Source: CAYYIS01 sp964470965
GTDB lineage: Bacteria; JAAXHH01; JABIQT01
Assembly (NCBI GenBank): GCA_964470965.1
Contig: CAYYIS010000011.1
Coordinates: 45,270 to 109,269 of the forward strand
Reading direction: 5' to 3'
Length of the DNA stretch: 64,000 nucleotides
Part shown: positions 1 through 8,980 of the stretch, in pieces
How the letters are laid out: every line of letters starts with the position of its first letter
Position numbering within the stretch: position 1 is the stretch's first letter
Notes under the pieces: generated by a model
Database searches by the model: none
Told to the model about the DNA's origin: nothing
What the model saw: the letters and a program-made list of their open reading frames with translations, nothing else
Program-made: the position numbers and the translations under genes

Positions 1-468
1 TGCTTCGGGAAGGAAAGTGTCGCCTTCAGTAATCCCGACCTCCAAACATTCGACGCCGTTAAATAGCGGCAGATAAATGGTATATCTTCGGGACCCGGGT
101 ACAAGGTTTTGTGCGATTACGGTATCGATGCTTTGTTCCAACGGAGCCACCATCGATACCCAGCGTTGCGCACCGTCTTCATCTTCGGCATAAAGATCCA
201 GCCCGCTGACACCGCTGGCCGGCATGTGAGCCATGGCCAGCTGCTCATGGAGAAGCGCAAATCGCACGTGGATAGCGGGCGCATCCGTTACGAATCTGAC
301 ACTCATGCCGGCCGTGTGACGCGACAGGTCCCACACCGGTTCCCGTACCTGTTCTTGAGCGTGAGCCGGCAGTCGGTCGAAGTAGCGGGCAGTGTCATGC
401 CAGCCTTTGCCTTCAATGCCCCAGGATTCTACATTATGCCAGACAATCGTTGGATTTTGTTTACTCAC
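1..468 (-). CDS. SGNH/GDSL hydrolase, N-terminal part with GxDLY domain (partial)
   Basis: The gene runs off the left edge of the window; about 156 N-terminal codons are present. The visible part reads as a beta-sandwich with the hallmark GLDLY motif of the GxDLY domain, which precedes the SGNH esterase domain in a family of carbohydrate esterases and lipases. The catalytic SGNH part would lie outside the window. GTG at 468 is chosen because a TTGACA-N17-TATACT promoter ends about 31 nt upstream and no ATG lies between. Substrate is unknown; deacylation of a glycan or glycoside is the family expectation. It appears to start its own transcription unit behind the radical SAM gene. Confidence 0.75.
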   Translation of the reverse strand, partial: MSKQNPTIVWHNVESWGIEGKGWHDTARYFDRLPAHAQEQVREPVWDLSRHTAGMSVRFVTDAPAIHVRFALLHEQLAMAHMPASGVSGLDLYAEDEDGAQRWVSMVAPLEQSIDTVIAQNLVPGSRRYTIYLPLFNGVECLEVGITEGDTFLPEA

Positions 469-505
469 GGGCAGATCGCCTAATTGAAAAGTGATTTGGC
501 ACGCC

Positions 506-534
506 AGTATAGTAGTCCACTGGATTGCTGTCAA
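506..534 (-). promoter_or_regulatory. sigma70-like promoter for the SGNH hydrolase gene
   Basis: On the minus strand TTGACA (534-529) is followed by a 17-bp spacer and TATACT (511-506). The -35 is a perfect match and the -10 matches 5 of 6. The start point would be near 499, giving a 31-nt leader before the GTG at 468. Inferred from consensus only. Confidence 0.6.
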
Positions 535-551
535 GCGCAGGATCGTCTATC

Positions 552-1589
552 TTACACCTTGGCGATCGGATTCAGATTCAATGTGCACACACACCGCCGG
601 CAGGTCGAATCTTTCGTAACATCCAGGTCTTTTCGAAACCGAATGGCATCGTCCGAGTTAAGGATAGCATCGAGCGGCATGTCATAGATATTGCCAAATG
701 GTTTGTGGAAAAAGCAGGGCCGCACCGTGCCGTCCGCCTCCACAACGGAAGATACCCAGGGTGCGTTGCAGGTGACAGTCGGAAAATCCGCATCGCCGTT
801 CAGCGCGGCGTAATAATCTACGATACGTGTCAGTTTTTCCGGTGATTCCACAATAAACTGGGTTGAAAAAGCGTCCGCTCTGTCGGCGATGACCTGCTGG
901 ACGATGCTTCGGAATGCGATTACATCATCCGGATCGAGAGTGATCAACTGCATTTGATCTTGGTCCCAAGGTTCAGGACGATTGAACGCCTGGGAAGAGA
1001 CATCCGCGCCCAGAAAAGATATCTGGTCGAGCCCTATCTCCCCAGCTGCGTCGATGATGCCCCCAAGGTCGGTGTAGTTGAGCTTTTGAATCACGCAGCG
1101 TCCGGTAACACGAAAATCAGGTGCGAGCGACTTAACGGCGGATACTCCCTCAACCAGGCGCTCGAATGCGCGGGGTATGTTCCGGATCTGGTCATGGACT
1201 GCCTTGCTCCCGTCCAGTGAGACGATTACATCGGTACAGTCCTCGACGATCCGGCGGCTGTATTTCTTTAACAGCAATCCGGTGGAGTGTACGGTCACTC
1301 GGATATTTTCGTTTCGAAGCACCCGGCACAGGGCAAACATATCGCTGTGCATTAACGCTTCTCCGCCTGACAGCATTACCCACCGCACACCCAGTTGTTG
1401 AAACTGGTTCACCCATGCCTTGACCTCATTTACAGAAATCTGGTGTATCTGACCGTTGTTTTTCCAGATATCGCACATTACACACCGGCAGTTACACCGG
1501 CTGTGTGGAAACAACACCAGCACCGGCAGGGTATGGATCCGGTCGGTCAGCAGGTTAAGGGAGCGTTTCAACAATTTGTGTGGAGGCAT
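552..1589 (-). CDS. Radical SAM/SPASM domain protein
   Basis: A 345-residue radical SAM enzyme. The [4Fe-4S]-binding CxxxCxxC motif (CNCRCVMC, about residues 33-40) is followed by a TIM-barrel core with an SGGE-type SAM motif. The C-terminal 70 residues carry a SPASM-like cysteine cluster (CNAPW, RPCFF, CRRCVC) that would bind auxiliary Fe-S clusters. Such proteins modify peptides or carry out sugar and cofactor chemistry; the substrate cannot be told. ATG 1589 is preferred over GTG 1595 because AGAGG lies 8 nt upstream. It is the last gene of a minus-strand run with the FemAB-like protein, polysaccharide deacetylase and GT2, which suggests a role in envelope polysaccharide or peptide modification. 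Confidence 0.85.
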   Translation of the reverse strand: MPPHKLLKRSLNLLTDRIHTLPVLVLFPHSRCNCRCVMCDIWKNNGQIHQISVNEVKAWVNQFQQLGVRWVMLSGGEALMHSDMFALCRVLRNENIRVTVHSTGLLLKKYSRRIVEDCTDVIVSLDGSKAVHDQIRNIPRAFERLVEGVSAVKSLAPDFRVTGRCVIQKLNYTDLGGIIDAAGEIGLDQISFLGADVSSQAFNRPEPWDQDQMQLITLDPDDVIAFRSIVQQVIADRADAFSTQFIVESPEKLTRIVDYYAALNGDADFPTVTCNAPWVSSVVEADGTVRPCFFHKPFGNIYDMPLDAILNSDDAIRFRKDLDVTKDSTCRRCVCTLNLNPIAKV

Positions 1590-1601
1590 GTCCACGGCCT
1601 C

Positions 1602-2642
1602 TTATGGTATCAATCGTGCAAGATGAGATCCCAGTTGGGTTGAAAATCCCTCCGGAAACCGGCGCCAGAGCCATGATGCTGTACGCATCGCTGGACTGGA
1701 TGCATCCCGAGTCGACGGGGCCTTACCCGAACCAACATGGCAATAGTACCACAACGGCCGCGCCGTGCCGCCCCACTGCATTTTGAAATGGAGGGTACCG
1801 GATTCTACAGGAGATCGGCCCAGATCGAGAGCAGCATAACCTTTTCGGCAGGCTAATTCTATTATTCTCCAGTACAGCAGGTTATTAGGTCGTAAAGGAT
1901 GACTCCCCGCCAATGATGCCGCCCAGGGAAACCCGATCCATCGTTCGTTATGCATCACAAAAGCGCCGGCGACTGCCTGATTTCCGTACATTACCAGGGC
2001 AATTTTTGCCTGGTCAGGATACGCTTTTATCGTATGTTCGAACAGCGCTTTCGCATGGGGTGGCGAGCCGAGACGGCTCATGGTGTGGGCGTAGAGCCGA
2101 TAGAAATCATCTATATGGTTCCAGTCACCCCAGCTGATATCGAGTCCTCTCTCCAGGGCCCTGGAGACTTTGGTTCTGACTTTTCCATCCACTCTGTTGA
2201 GCCAGACTGTTTCCGGATCCGGATCGAGTGGAAGCTGAACGTTGACATACGTCTGCCTGACCTGCCATCCCCATGATTTCTCAGCCTGCTCCCTTAATTC
2301 TACGGTTGCCACCCCATGTTTCCGGGCCAACTGGCAGGCTGCCTCTATGAGCGCCTGTTCCGCCGCTTCATTGTCCGCACACACCGATGGTTGGGTGGCC
2401 ACGAACGGTAAAGCAACAAGCGATTTTCCCGTGAGGCGACTACCGCACAGAAACACGGGCAGGATGCCCTGGATTTCGTTATTTTCATAGGCGTACAGAT
2501 AGAAGCCCGTACACCCATAGGTGGATTCCACCACCTGTTTCCAAGGGGTGCCGTGAAACAGGGTGGCCTGCGGGGACTGACGGACGTATGCGTCCCATCG
2601 ACCTGTGGTGTCGCGCTTCATAAGGTCTACTCGACAGGTCAC
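1602..2642 (-). CDS. FemAB-like GNAT acyltransferase of the XrtA/PEP-CTERM-associated type
   Basis: About 346 residues with the double-GNAT FemAB fold. The WDAYVRQSPQATLFH start and the C-terminal LDLGRSPVESGTLHFKMQWG block match the FemAB-related family found in exosortase/XrtA exopolysaccharide loci. FemAB relatives transfer amino acids from aminoacyl-tRNA to peptidoglycan precursors; the acceptor here is unknown. The GTG at 2642 overlaps the TGA of the upstream deacetylase (GTGA), and the family usually starts just before this point; ATG 2660 is the alternative. Tight coupling to the deacetylase and GT2 supports a joint role in capsule or exopolysaccharide formation. Confidence 0.8.
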   Translation of the reverse strand: MTCRVDLMKRDTTGRWDAYVRQSPQATLFHGTPWKQVVESTYGCTGFYLYAYENNEIQGILPVFLCGSRLTGKSLVALPFVATQPSVCADNEAAEQALIEAACQLARKHGVATVELREQAEKSWGWQVRQTYVNVQLPLDPDPETVWLNRVDGKVRTKVSRALERGLDISWGDWNHIDDFYRLYAHTMSRLGSPPHAKALFEHTIKAYPDQAKIALVMYGNQAVAGAFVMHNERWIGFPWAASLAGSHPLRPNNLLYWRIIELACRKGYAALDLGRSPVESGTLHFKMQWGGTARPLWYYCHVGSGKAPSTRDASSPAMRTASWLWRRFPEGFSTQLGSHLARLIP

Positions 2643-3448
2643 AGGGATACCACCTCGCATACCGGCCCGAACGAGAAAGATTCACATAGTCTACGTAATT
2701 TGCGTTCGGTCGTGTGAAGGTTCATGTAGTGAACCATACGGTCGACAAATGGGATCGGAAGGTTGCGCGGTTGTTCCGTGTCCAGTTCCCAGGGGTGCAG
2801 ATACACTACGGCTGGATATCCCTCCGCGTTTACCCGCCGTAGCGCCCAGTGGATGAATCGGTAGGGAAGGGCGCGTAGGAAGAATCCTCCTGAAAAGGGA
2901 ATGGTATGACCAGCAAGCCGAATGGTCGACGGCGGCACTTCAGTCAGTCCGCAGTCCAGACGATGGATATGACGCGGCCGTCCGGATATGCCGTAGAGAT
3001 GGGTGCGCACAGGAAATACGCTGGAGTCGTATAGCAGGCCGGCTTCCTGTACTATATCCAGCACCCAGAGCGACCTTTTTGTCACCGACCAGTTCGACGC
3101 CCGGTGTCCCAGAATTGGCTGCCCGGTCAGATCCTCACAGACCGCGATACTACGGTGCAGTTCTTCTTCGAACACCGATCGGTCTTGGCGGTACGCCATC
3201 TCGTGAGAATACCCGTGTGTGGCAATCTCATGTCCGTGCTCATGAATTCTGCGAACTACCTCTCCGTGGGACTCGGCCAGATGCCCCAGGACAAAAAAGG
3301 TCGCCCGGATGTGGGACGCGCCCAGAATAGACAACAGCCGATCTACGCTTCGCTCGATCCGCGATTCATATCCCGCCGCATCCCGGTAGGAGATATGTGC
3401 GTTGCCCTGATACCAGTCTTCCACATCTATGGTCAGTATGTTTTTCAT
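2639..3448 (-). CDS. Polysaccharide deacetylase, XrtA/PEP-CTERM-associated type (NodB fold)
   Basis: A 269-residue NodB-type deacetylase. Seen are the catalytic TIDVEDWYQ motif, the HEIATHGYSH metal-binding motif and the C-terminal YLHPWE segment followed by a DUF3473-like tail, all typical of the subfamily found with exosortase/XrtA exopolysaccharide clusters. It would remove N- or O-acetyl groups from a polysaccharide. The ATG overlaps the GT2 stop by 4 nt (ATGA), and its own stop overlaps the FemAB start, so the three are translationally coupled. No exosortase is present in the window. Confidence 0.88.
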   Translation of the reverse strand: MKNILTIDVEDWYQGNAHISYRDAAGYESRIERSVDRLLSILGASHIRATFFVLGHLAESHGEVVRRIHEHGHEIATHGYSHEMAYRQDRSVFEEELHRSIAVCEDLTGQPILGHRASNWSVTKRSLWVLDIVQEAGLLYDSSVFPVRTHLYGISGRPRHIHRLDCGLTEVPPSTIRLAGHTIPFSGGFFLRALPYRFIHWALRRVNAEGYPAVVYLHPWELDTEQPRNLPIPFVDRMVHYMNLHTTERKLRRLCESFSFGPVCEVVSL

Positions 3449-4335
3449 TCGTACTTCTCCAGGCGAAGTGCAGAGATCTGATCGGCTACGATGCCAAAAA
3501 AGAACAGTAGGAAGCTGGTTAAAAGTAACAACAGAGAACCAACGGATATACCGCCGCCGTAGCTGCCGTAGAAAAAGTAGTACATGCCGGAGGTCATGCC
3601 GCCGGTGAAGAGAATGGCCCCGGCCGGCAGGAACACTCGGAGCGGATCGAACAGCGCGATCAGACGGATCATCAAGAGAACGATTCCAAATCCGTCCTGC
3701 ATCTGCCGGACGCGGCTGTTGCCACCGGTTCGCTGCTGGGCCGTAATTGGCTCCCAGGCGATGGCATAGCCCCGTTTTATCAATGCGATTGTGCTGGTTG
3801 TAGAAGCCGAGAAACCGTCCGGCAGCAAATGCAGGTATTTCAGGATCACATCACGGCGGATTGCACGCAGACCAGAGTTGAGGTCCGGGATGCGGGTTCG
3901 GGTCAGATAGTTAGCCAGTTTTCCCAGAACCCACTTCCCCGGCCGTCGCCAAGTACTTTGCGCCGAATCCGGACTTCGTAGCCCGACTACCATATCTTCA
4001 TGCTCTCCCAGCGCGGCGGTCACTCGCAACATGTCTTCCGTAACGTGTTGCCCATCCGCATCCATTGTAACGACCACATCTCCCTGCGCTGCCCGTATGC
4101 CGGTTTTCAGAGCCGCTCCATAGCCACGGTTCGCGGAATGTCTGATAACCCGTATGGGCAACCTGTCTCCATAAGATTCCGCAATCCGGCCGGATTCATC
4201 TTCAGAGGCATCATCGACTACCACGATTTCCAGTAAGCGCGGAAAATCCACTTGGGACAGATTCTGAAGCACCAGCGGGAGCCCTTCAGATTCGTTGTAG
4301 GCAGGGAGAATGAGGGAGACAGTGGATGAATTCAT
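3445..4335 (-). CDS. Family 2 glycosyltransferase, dolichyl-phosphate-mannose-synthase-like, with two C-terminal membrane segments
   Basis: A 296-residue GT-A enzyme. The N-terminus has LILPAYNESEG, VVDDASED and the MDADGQH metal-binding DxD motif (about residue 90). Two hydrophobic stretches near residues 222-245 and 255-285 form a C-terminal membrane anchor. Such enzymes usually move a sugar from a nucleotide donor to a lipid carrier on the cytoplasmic face. It heads the coupled set GT2, deacetylase and FemAB-like protein. The donor sugar cannot be read from sequence. Confidence 0.88.
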   Translation of the reverse strand: MNSSTVSLILPAYNESEGLPLVLQNLSQVDFPRLLEIVVVDDASEDESGRIAESYGDRLPIRVIRHSANRGYGAALKTGIRAAQGDVVVTMDADGQHVTEDMLRVTAALGEHEDMVVGLRSPDSAQSTWRRPGKWVLGKLANYLTRTRIPDLNSGLRAIRRDVILKYLHLLPDGFSASTTSTIALIKRGYAIAWEPITAQQRTGGNSRVRQMQDGFGIVLLMIRLIALFDPLRVFLPAGAILFTGGMTSGMYYFFYGSYGGGISVGSLLLLLTSFLLFFFGIVADQISALRLEKYE

Positions 4336-4388
4336 TAATCCGTTAATGGATCGTGTTCAACTGAAACAGTGATTCAGTGAACCAATCG

Positions 4389-5597
4389 TCAATCACACAT
4401 AACGTTGATCGGCAGTGAGATGCCGTGCGGTTCCAAACGCTTCAGAAGGCTGCAAAAGCCTTTTCTAATCAGTTTGGGTTTTTCTTCAACCAGGATTTGT
4501 TCGACTGGAATGCCACAGTGTTTGAAAAGAGGGGCAAAGTCGAGGTCTCCCAGTTGTGGATAGCCGGCATTGATCAAAAGCCTAACAGCGCCCGGTGTTG
4601 CTGTCAGGAGGTTTAGGCATGGATCGTCATCCAGGCGTTCTAGGATCAGCATGTCAGCCGGTGCGGATTCGGTAAGATAACCGGTCCGATCTGGGAGATC
4701 GAGGATTTTTGCCGGATTGGTAGTGACCATGGCCATAAGATGCAGTGGCGTGGTTGATTCCTGGGCGGCCGCGACCCTAAGTTCGTCGAACAGCGTCGGC
4801 GTTCCCGAAAGGGTCGAATCCGTGCCCAGGGCAATCGGGATACCGTCAGGGATGGCGTTGATGTCGAGAGTGCGGTTGAACATAAACAGGTTGGAGGACG
4901 GACACCAGACCAGGCTCGCCTGTCGGTCCTGCATCAACAGCATGTCATCTCCGGTAAGACCTACGCCGTGAACGACCACAGTGTTAGCGCCGAGGGCATC
5001 CAGACGGTCAAGTTGGACCAGTTCTCTCTGCGCAATATTGTCTACGCCTTCCGCAAGATGGATGATGAAAGGTTCTTTTTCTATCGTCCTGCCGTATTCT
5101 TTATCGGGCCGGCCACCGTATGTGCCGGCCAGCTTGAGCGAGTGACTCCATCGATAACGTCGCAGCACACGGACCGGGAAATTGCTGTTGAAGAGTCGGC
5201 GGTGGTACGGATTGTGATGGGCCACGGTGGTCACGCCGGACAGTAGGTTCCGGTAGCCTCCCCACAGAAAGCGATCCTCGACCGGTATCTCCAACACATC
5301 GGTCATAACCGTATTGTCACGCAACGAGTTGACCTCGTCAAACCATTCATAACTGTTGGCATAGGGTCCCTGGCCGATATTAGGAAACAGGTTGAGTTCC
5401 AGGTGGTCGTGTGCGTTAATCAAGCCCGGATACACCAGGGCGTCTCCAAGATCCGATACGGTATCCCGTGAGGCCGGTTGGATGGTTTCACCGATTGCTG
5501 CGATCCGATCTCTTGCGATTCGTAGCGATCCGGATTTCATTGAGTCCGATGCCACCAGATCGCAGTTGGTCAGGATATATGAAGGACGGTTGAACAT
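4389..5597 (-). CDS. Amidohydrolase-superfamily metal-dependent hydrolase
   Basis: A 402-residue cyclic amidohydrolase (ATZ/TRZ or cytosine-deaminase-like branch). The metal site is visible as the NAHDHLELN HxH motif near residue 63, a later HLAEG histidine, VVHGVGL, and the GTDST aspartate near residue 265. These enzymes hydrolyse or deaminate heterocyclic C-N bonds; the substrate is unknown. The C-terminal 80 residues after the barrel look individual. It sits between the GT2 gene and a methyltransferase, 8 nt from the latter, so co-transcription is likely. Confidence 0.82.
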   Translation of the reverse strand: MFNRPSYILTNCDLVASDSMKSGSLRIARDRIAAIGETIQPASRDTVSDLGDALVYPGLINAHDHLELNLFPNIGQGPYANSYEWFDEVNSLRDNTVMTDVLEIPVEDRFLWGGYRNLLSGVTTVAHHNPYHRRLFNSNFPVRVLRRYRWSHSLKLAGTYGGRPDKEYGRTIEKEPFIIHLAEGVDNIAQRELVQLDRLDALGANTVVVHGVGLTGDDMLLMQDRQASLVWCPSSNLFMFNRTLDINAIPDGIPIALGTDSTLSGTPTLFDELRVAAAQESTTPLHLMAMVTTNPAKILDLPDRTGYLTESAPADMLILERLDDDPCLNLLTATPGAVRLLINAGYPQLGDLDFAPLFKHCGIPVEQILVEEKPKLIRKGFCSLLKRLEPHGISLPINVMCD

Positions 5598-5605
5598 AAG
5601 CGCGT

Positions 5606-6511
5606 TTATTTTTTCCTACCGACCCATACGGGAAACCGCGCACTCTCAGGACTGCCGAGGGCTTCGCGAACCCGTTTTTTGATCAGTTCCGTGCGGGAGA
5701 AATCCCGGCGCAGACGTTGAAATTGGAAGAGGTCGTGTGCATCGAAGCATGCATCTGTCAAACCGCAATAGTACTTTGCCAGCTCCGGAAAGCCCGCTTC
5801 TTCGTAATACGCCTGGGTACGTTCACGCGCCTGATCCGCGCCTGATTCTGTCGGATATACGGGAGAGTCCATGATGAATAGTAAGCCATTGGATGCCAGG
5901 ATACGATGCGTCTCCTGCAGATATCCGTCAGGCGCTTGCCCATAGTGCAGGCTGGCGTTGATGACAACCACATCGCAGCATTCATCGACGAGGGGCATAC
6001 GTTCCAGACCGGCCTGAATGGCAGCATAAGTCCGTCGGTTTTTAGAAATGGCCCCCAGGCCATGCCGGCCGGCGTTGAGGTCCAGTGCCGCTACCTCATG
6101 CCGATTCGCGAGCAACTTGCTCAGCCAGCCGTTGCCGGCACCTGCATCCAGCACCATACGTCTCGCCCCATCGAATTTCCTACGCAACCACCGGTCGATC
6201 AGCCTGTAGGAATCAGTTCGCAGCTTCCAGTGGTCGGAATGCAGACCCGCCAGATCATGAAACGGAAGTGATTCATAATAATCGGGGAGATCACTTGCCC
6301 ACCCCTCCTTTAGACGCAGGGCATCGTACTGCGAACAGAATCGATCGCATGCATTCATATCTTCAGGTAACACCATCAGTGCGATGTTATCTGTAATTGG
6401 ATATTTCGTTTCACAGTCCGTACAGGATACTGCCTGGGTGCCGTGTATTGTTTTACCGTTGCATCGTGGACATCGGAGGCGGTCGAACCATTGTTTAATG
6501 ACTTCTTTCAT
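5606..6511 (-). CDS. Class I SAM-dependent methyltransferase with N-terminal zinc-ribbon (Trm112-like)
   Basis: About 301 residues. The first 45 carry CPRC and CTDC pairs, a small zinc ribbon like Trm112, followed by a Rossmann methyltransferase with the SAM-binding motif LDAGAGNGWLSKLLA. ATG 6511 is preferred over the TTG at 6529. Similar proteins methylate small molecules or glycolipids in biosynthetic clusters, but the acceptor cannot be told. It is 8 nt upstream of the amidohydrolase gene and downstream of the isomerase gene, all on the same strand. Confidence 0.82.
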   Translation of the reverse strand: MKEVIKQWFDRLRCPRCNGKTIHGTQAVSCTDCETKYPITDNIALMVLPEDMNACDRFCSQYDALRLKEGWASDLPDYYESLPFHDLAGLHSDHWKLRTDSYRLIDRWLRRKFDGARRMVLDAGAGNGWLSKLLANRHEVAALDLNAGRHGLGAISKNRRTYAAIQAGLERMPLVDECCDVVVINASLHYGQAPDGYLQETHRILASNGLLFIMDSPVYPTESGADQARERTQAYYEEAGFPELAKYYCGLTDACFDAHDLFQFQRLRRDFSRTELIKKRVREALGSPESARFPVWVGRKK

Positions 6512-6562
6512 AGTGTGATCCCGTATCAAAAAACGGCGATTGGTTCGGTTCGAATTCCTTCA

Positions 6563-7423
6563 CTACCCTCCCAGCGCTTCCACCGCCAGTGCCTCCGTAT
6601 CATCCACCATTTGTTTCCATGCCTCCGGAAGAAAGTCACCGCCGGGGGTATGTGCGAATGGAGGGGTTTCTATGCACATACAGCCGGAATAGCCGATTTC
6701 TGCGGCGCGACGGAAAACAGCGTACCAATCCACCCGTCCGTGTCCGGGCGCCAGGTGTGAATCCCGATCTCCGGCATTGTCGGCGAGATGGTAGGCCGCC
6801 ATGCGGGGCGCCATGATTCTGTGAAAATCATCAGCAGCGTTGCCGCAGGAGACCAGCGCGTGACCGGTATCCAGGATGAAGCCCAGGTTGGGATGGTCGA
6901 ACGTTTCGATAAAACGCTCAAAGTGGTCCGGCCGGGAACTCAAGCGACCACCGATGTCTCCGGGAGGCAGGTTCTCCAGAGCGATCGTATAGTTCAGACG
7001 CTCGGCCACCGGCAGTAGTTCCTCAAGACTCTTTCCGATCTGACACATGTACCGGTCCAGGCCTTCTACCGCCACGTCATACCGGGTGGTTGTTGGATGC
7101 TGGACGCCGATAGACGCACCGAGCAGGGCGCTCCGCTCGATCCAGAGTTTTGCCTTGTCTACCGCTCTTCGGCGTATGGTTTCATAGAACGAGGAGATGT
7201 CATCCTCTGCTGAAAACGGCAGGTGGAATGTCTGCAATGTGACCGCAGCATTCCGGTATTTTTCACCGAGCGCTTCTACTTCGGCATCCCGCAGGCCATC
7301 CAGAAACGGAGGCACGGCTTCTACGCCGTCGAGTCCGGCGGTGTGACAGATCGCGATGATGTCATCGGGGGATTTGGAGGCGAATCCGTATCCGGTGGTA
7401 GACCACGTCCAGGACTTTTGCAT
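6563..7423 (-). CDS. Sugar phosphate isomerase/epimerase (xylose-isomerase-like TIM barrel)
   Basis: A 286-residue AP-endonuclease-2 type TIM barrel. Metal-binding positions are visible as the Glu of ALENLPPGD, the Asp/His of LDTGHALVS, HLADN, GHGRVDW and the late Glu of CIETPPF. Family members isomerise or epimerise sugars, inosose or hydroxypyruvate. Start ATG 7423 has a good GAAGGAG ribosome-binding site 7 nt upstream. It is the first gene of the minus-strand run that ends at the radical SAM gene. The substrate is unknown. Confidence 0.82.
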   Translation of the reverse strand: MQKSWTWSTTGYGFASKSPDDIIAICHTAGLDGVEAVPPFLDGLRDAEVEALGEKYRNAAVTLQTFHLPFSAEDDISSFYETIRRRAVDKAKLWIERSALLGASIGVQHPTTTRYDVAVEGLDRYMCQIGKSLEELLPVAERLNYTIALENLPPGDIGGRLSSRPDHFERFIETFDHPNLGFILDTGHALVSCGNAADDFHRIMAPRMAAYHLADNAGDRDSHLAPGHGRVDWYAVFRRAAEIGYSGCMCIETPPFAHTPGGDFLPEAWKQMVDDTEALAVEALGG

Positions 7424-8119
7424 GGCTGGCTCCTTCGCATGGAGAATTATTACAGGTACCGTGAAGATTATTGTGACACATCAAATAGTAATATAGATAC
7501 AAAGACTAAGATTGCTACAACAGTTATTTCTATCTGATCGTTACCATATGGTGATACCAGGCTCAATTACAGGGCCCCAGGTCTCTACTTGAATGAAAAT
7601 GGGAAAGATTCAGTAAAATCGGAAACATCTGTCGCCCAATGATCTCCAACATGACGGATGTTTTACCGCCTACGTGAGTGTACGATTCTGCTGGCCTGAA
7701 GACGTGTGCTAACGTGTTTTATGTTGCGCAAGCGGCACCGTTTATTATATTGAAATTTTGATACTAAAACGATGCAATGCATAGCTAAGGGGAACTCAAA
7801 CGCTTCATTGGCTATGATCCTAGCGGGATTCAGGCTACTGGGAATCGATGGTGCCCGGGCCCGCTGTTCGGCACAGTAATTCTGGCTCTCACTGTCCCTT
7901 GCGGTATGGGCGGTAATTTTTCCACGGTCGGATCAAGATGGCGGAATCGAAGGCCCCGACGTTCATAATCTGTGGTATTGCAAATAACCCGATGCTCGCC
8001 AGCCAACGGAATCCCGGCTTCATCGGTTTGGTTCCCACAGGATCTATCAGACAGACCAACTGACCAGGTGCTCAATGAAGTGATCACCATGGTGCAGGCT
8101 CGGATTTGAAGGGTAAAAT
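7424..8119. other. Intergenic region between divergent genes, no recognised gene
   Basis: About 700 bp separate the divergently read isomerase and phyH genes. It is AT-rich at 7440-7530 and 7735-7790, where promoters for both directions may lie, but I could not fit a convincing -35/-10 pair. An 86-codon minus-strand frame (7830-8090) has coding-like composition but no family I recognise; it could be a remnant. Confidence 0.4.
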
Positions 8120-8980
8120 ATGTTTACACCGGACCAGGTCGAGCAGTATCGGAACGAAGGGTATACGGTTTACGAGGATTTCATGTCACCAGAGGAATTG
8201 GACCGATTCCTTCGTGAGATAGATCGGGTTACCGGCCGAAATACGGTGGCCGAACACGACAGCACACGCATGGAGATGGAACCAAACCAGGGGCCGGAAG
8301 GGACGCTGGTGAGGCGGATCTATGAGCCCTGTACCCATTACGACCTTTTTCGTTCCTTCTCGGAATCGGAAAAGCTGCTGGACTGCATAGAGCAACTCTT
8401 CGGTCCGAACCTGTTTTTTCATTACAGCAAGATAAATATGAAACCGCCTGGTATCGGATCTCCGGTGGAATGGCACCAGGATCTTTCGTACTATCCCTTG
8501 ACCAACCGGGATTCCGTTTCGATATTGTTTTATCTGGACGATACATCGATGGAAAACGGCTGTCTTCAAGTCATCCCTCGCATGCACACCTCTCCCCTGC
8601 TGAGCCACAACACCGATGGATACTTCCGCGGTAAAGTCACCGTTGATGTAACAGAAACGGACGCGGTACCAATCGTCGGCAGCGCCGGCACCGCTACTTT
8701 CATGAACGCCATGACCCCTCACGCCTCGGTGACCAACATCTCCACCAAACCCAGGCGGACGTTGATTCTGAGCTACCGGGCTGCTGATGCATTTCCGGTT
8801 TACACCGGCGAGATGACGCACCTCACAGAGCAACACTCCCGTCTGGTCCGTGGGAACTACGCGGCTGCCGCTCGGTTCACCATGTCGGATTTCCCGGTTC
8901 CGCTTTACGAGAGCCGCATAGCCTCTCTTTACGACCTTCAGGAACGCTCCCGCCAGGAAAAAGCATCGGAAACAGCGTAG
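8120..8980 (+). CDS. Phytanoyl-CoA dioxygenase (PhyH) family Fe(II)/2-oxoglutarate oxygenase
   Basis: A 286-residue PhyH protein. The iron-binding facial triad is intact: VEWHQDLSYYP gives His and Asp near residues 118-120, and the distal His is in TPHASVTN near residue 200, followed by the 2-oxoglutarate-binding Arg region RRTLILSYR. It would hydroxylate a small molecule using O2 and 2-oxoglutarate; the substrate is not inferable. ATG has AAGGG upstream. Its stop overlaps the GTG start of the hydratase gene by one base, so the two are an operon. Confidence 0.88.
   Translation: MFTPDQVEQYRNEGYTVYEDFMSPEELDRFLREIDRVTGRNTVAEHDSTRMEMEPNQGPEGTLVRRIYEPCTHYDLFRSFSESEKLLDCIEQLFGPNLFFHYSKINMKPPGIGSPVEWHQDLSYYPLTNRDSVSILFYLDDTSMENGCLQVIPRMHTSPLLSHNTDGYFRGKVTVDVTETDAVPIVGSAGTATFMNAMTPHASVTNISTKPRRTLILSYRAADAFPVYTGEMTHLTEQHSRLVRGNYAAAARFTMSDFPVPLYESRIASLYDLQERSRQEKASETA

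Noticed and set aside
6540..6560. T-loop-like GGTTCGAATTCC suggesting a tRNA
   Set aside because: No acceptor stem, anticodon arm or D-loop can be folded around it.
7830..8090. 86-codon minus-strand open frame in the 7.4-8.1 kb gap
   Set aside because: No start context and no family recognised; kept only as a note in the intergenic entry.
8186..8836. 216-codon minus-strand open frame opposite phyH
   Set aside because: Antisense to an intact phyH with HQD triad; no family resemblance.
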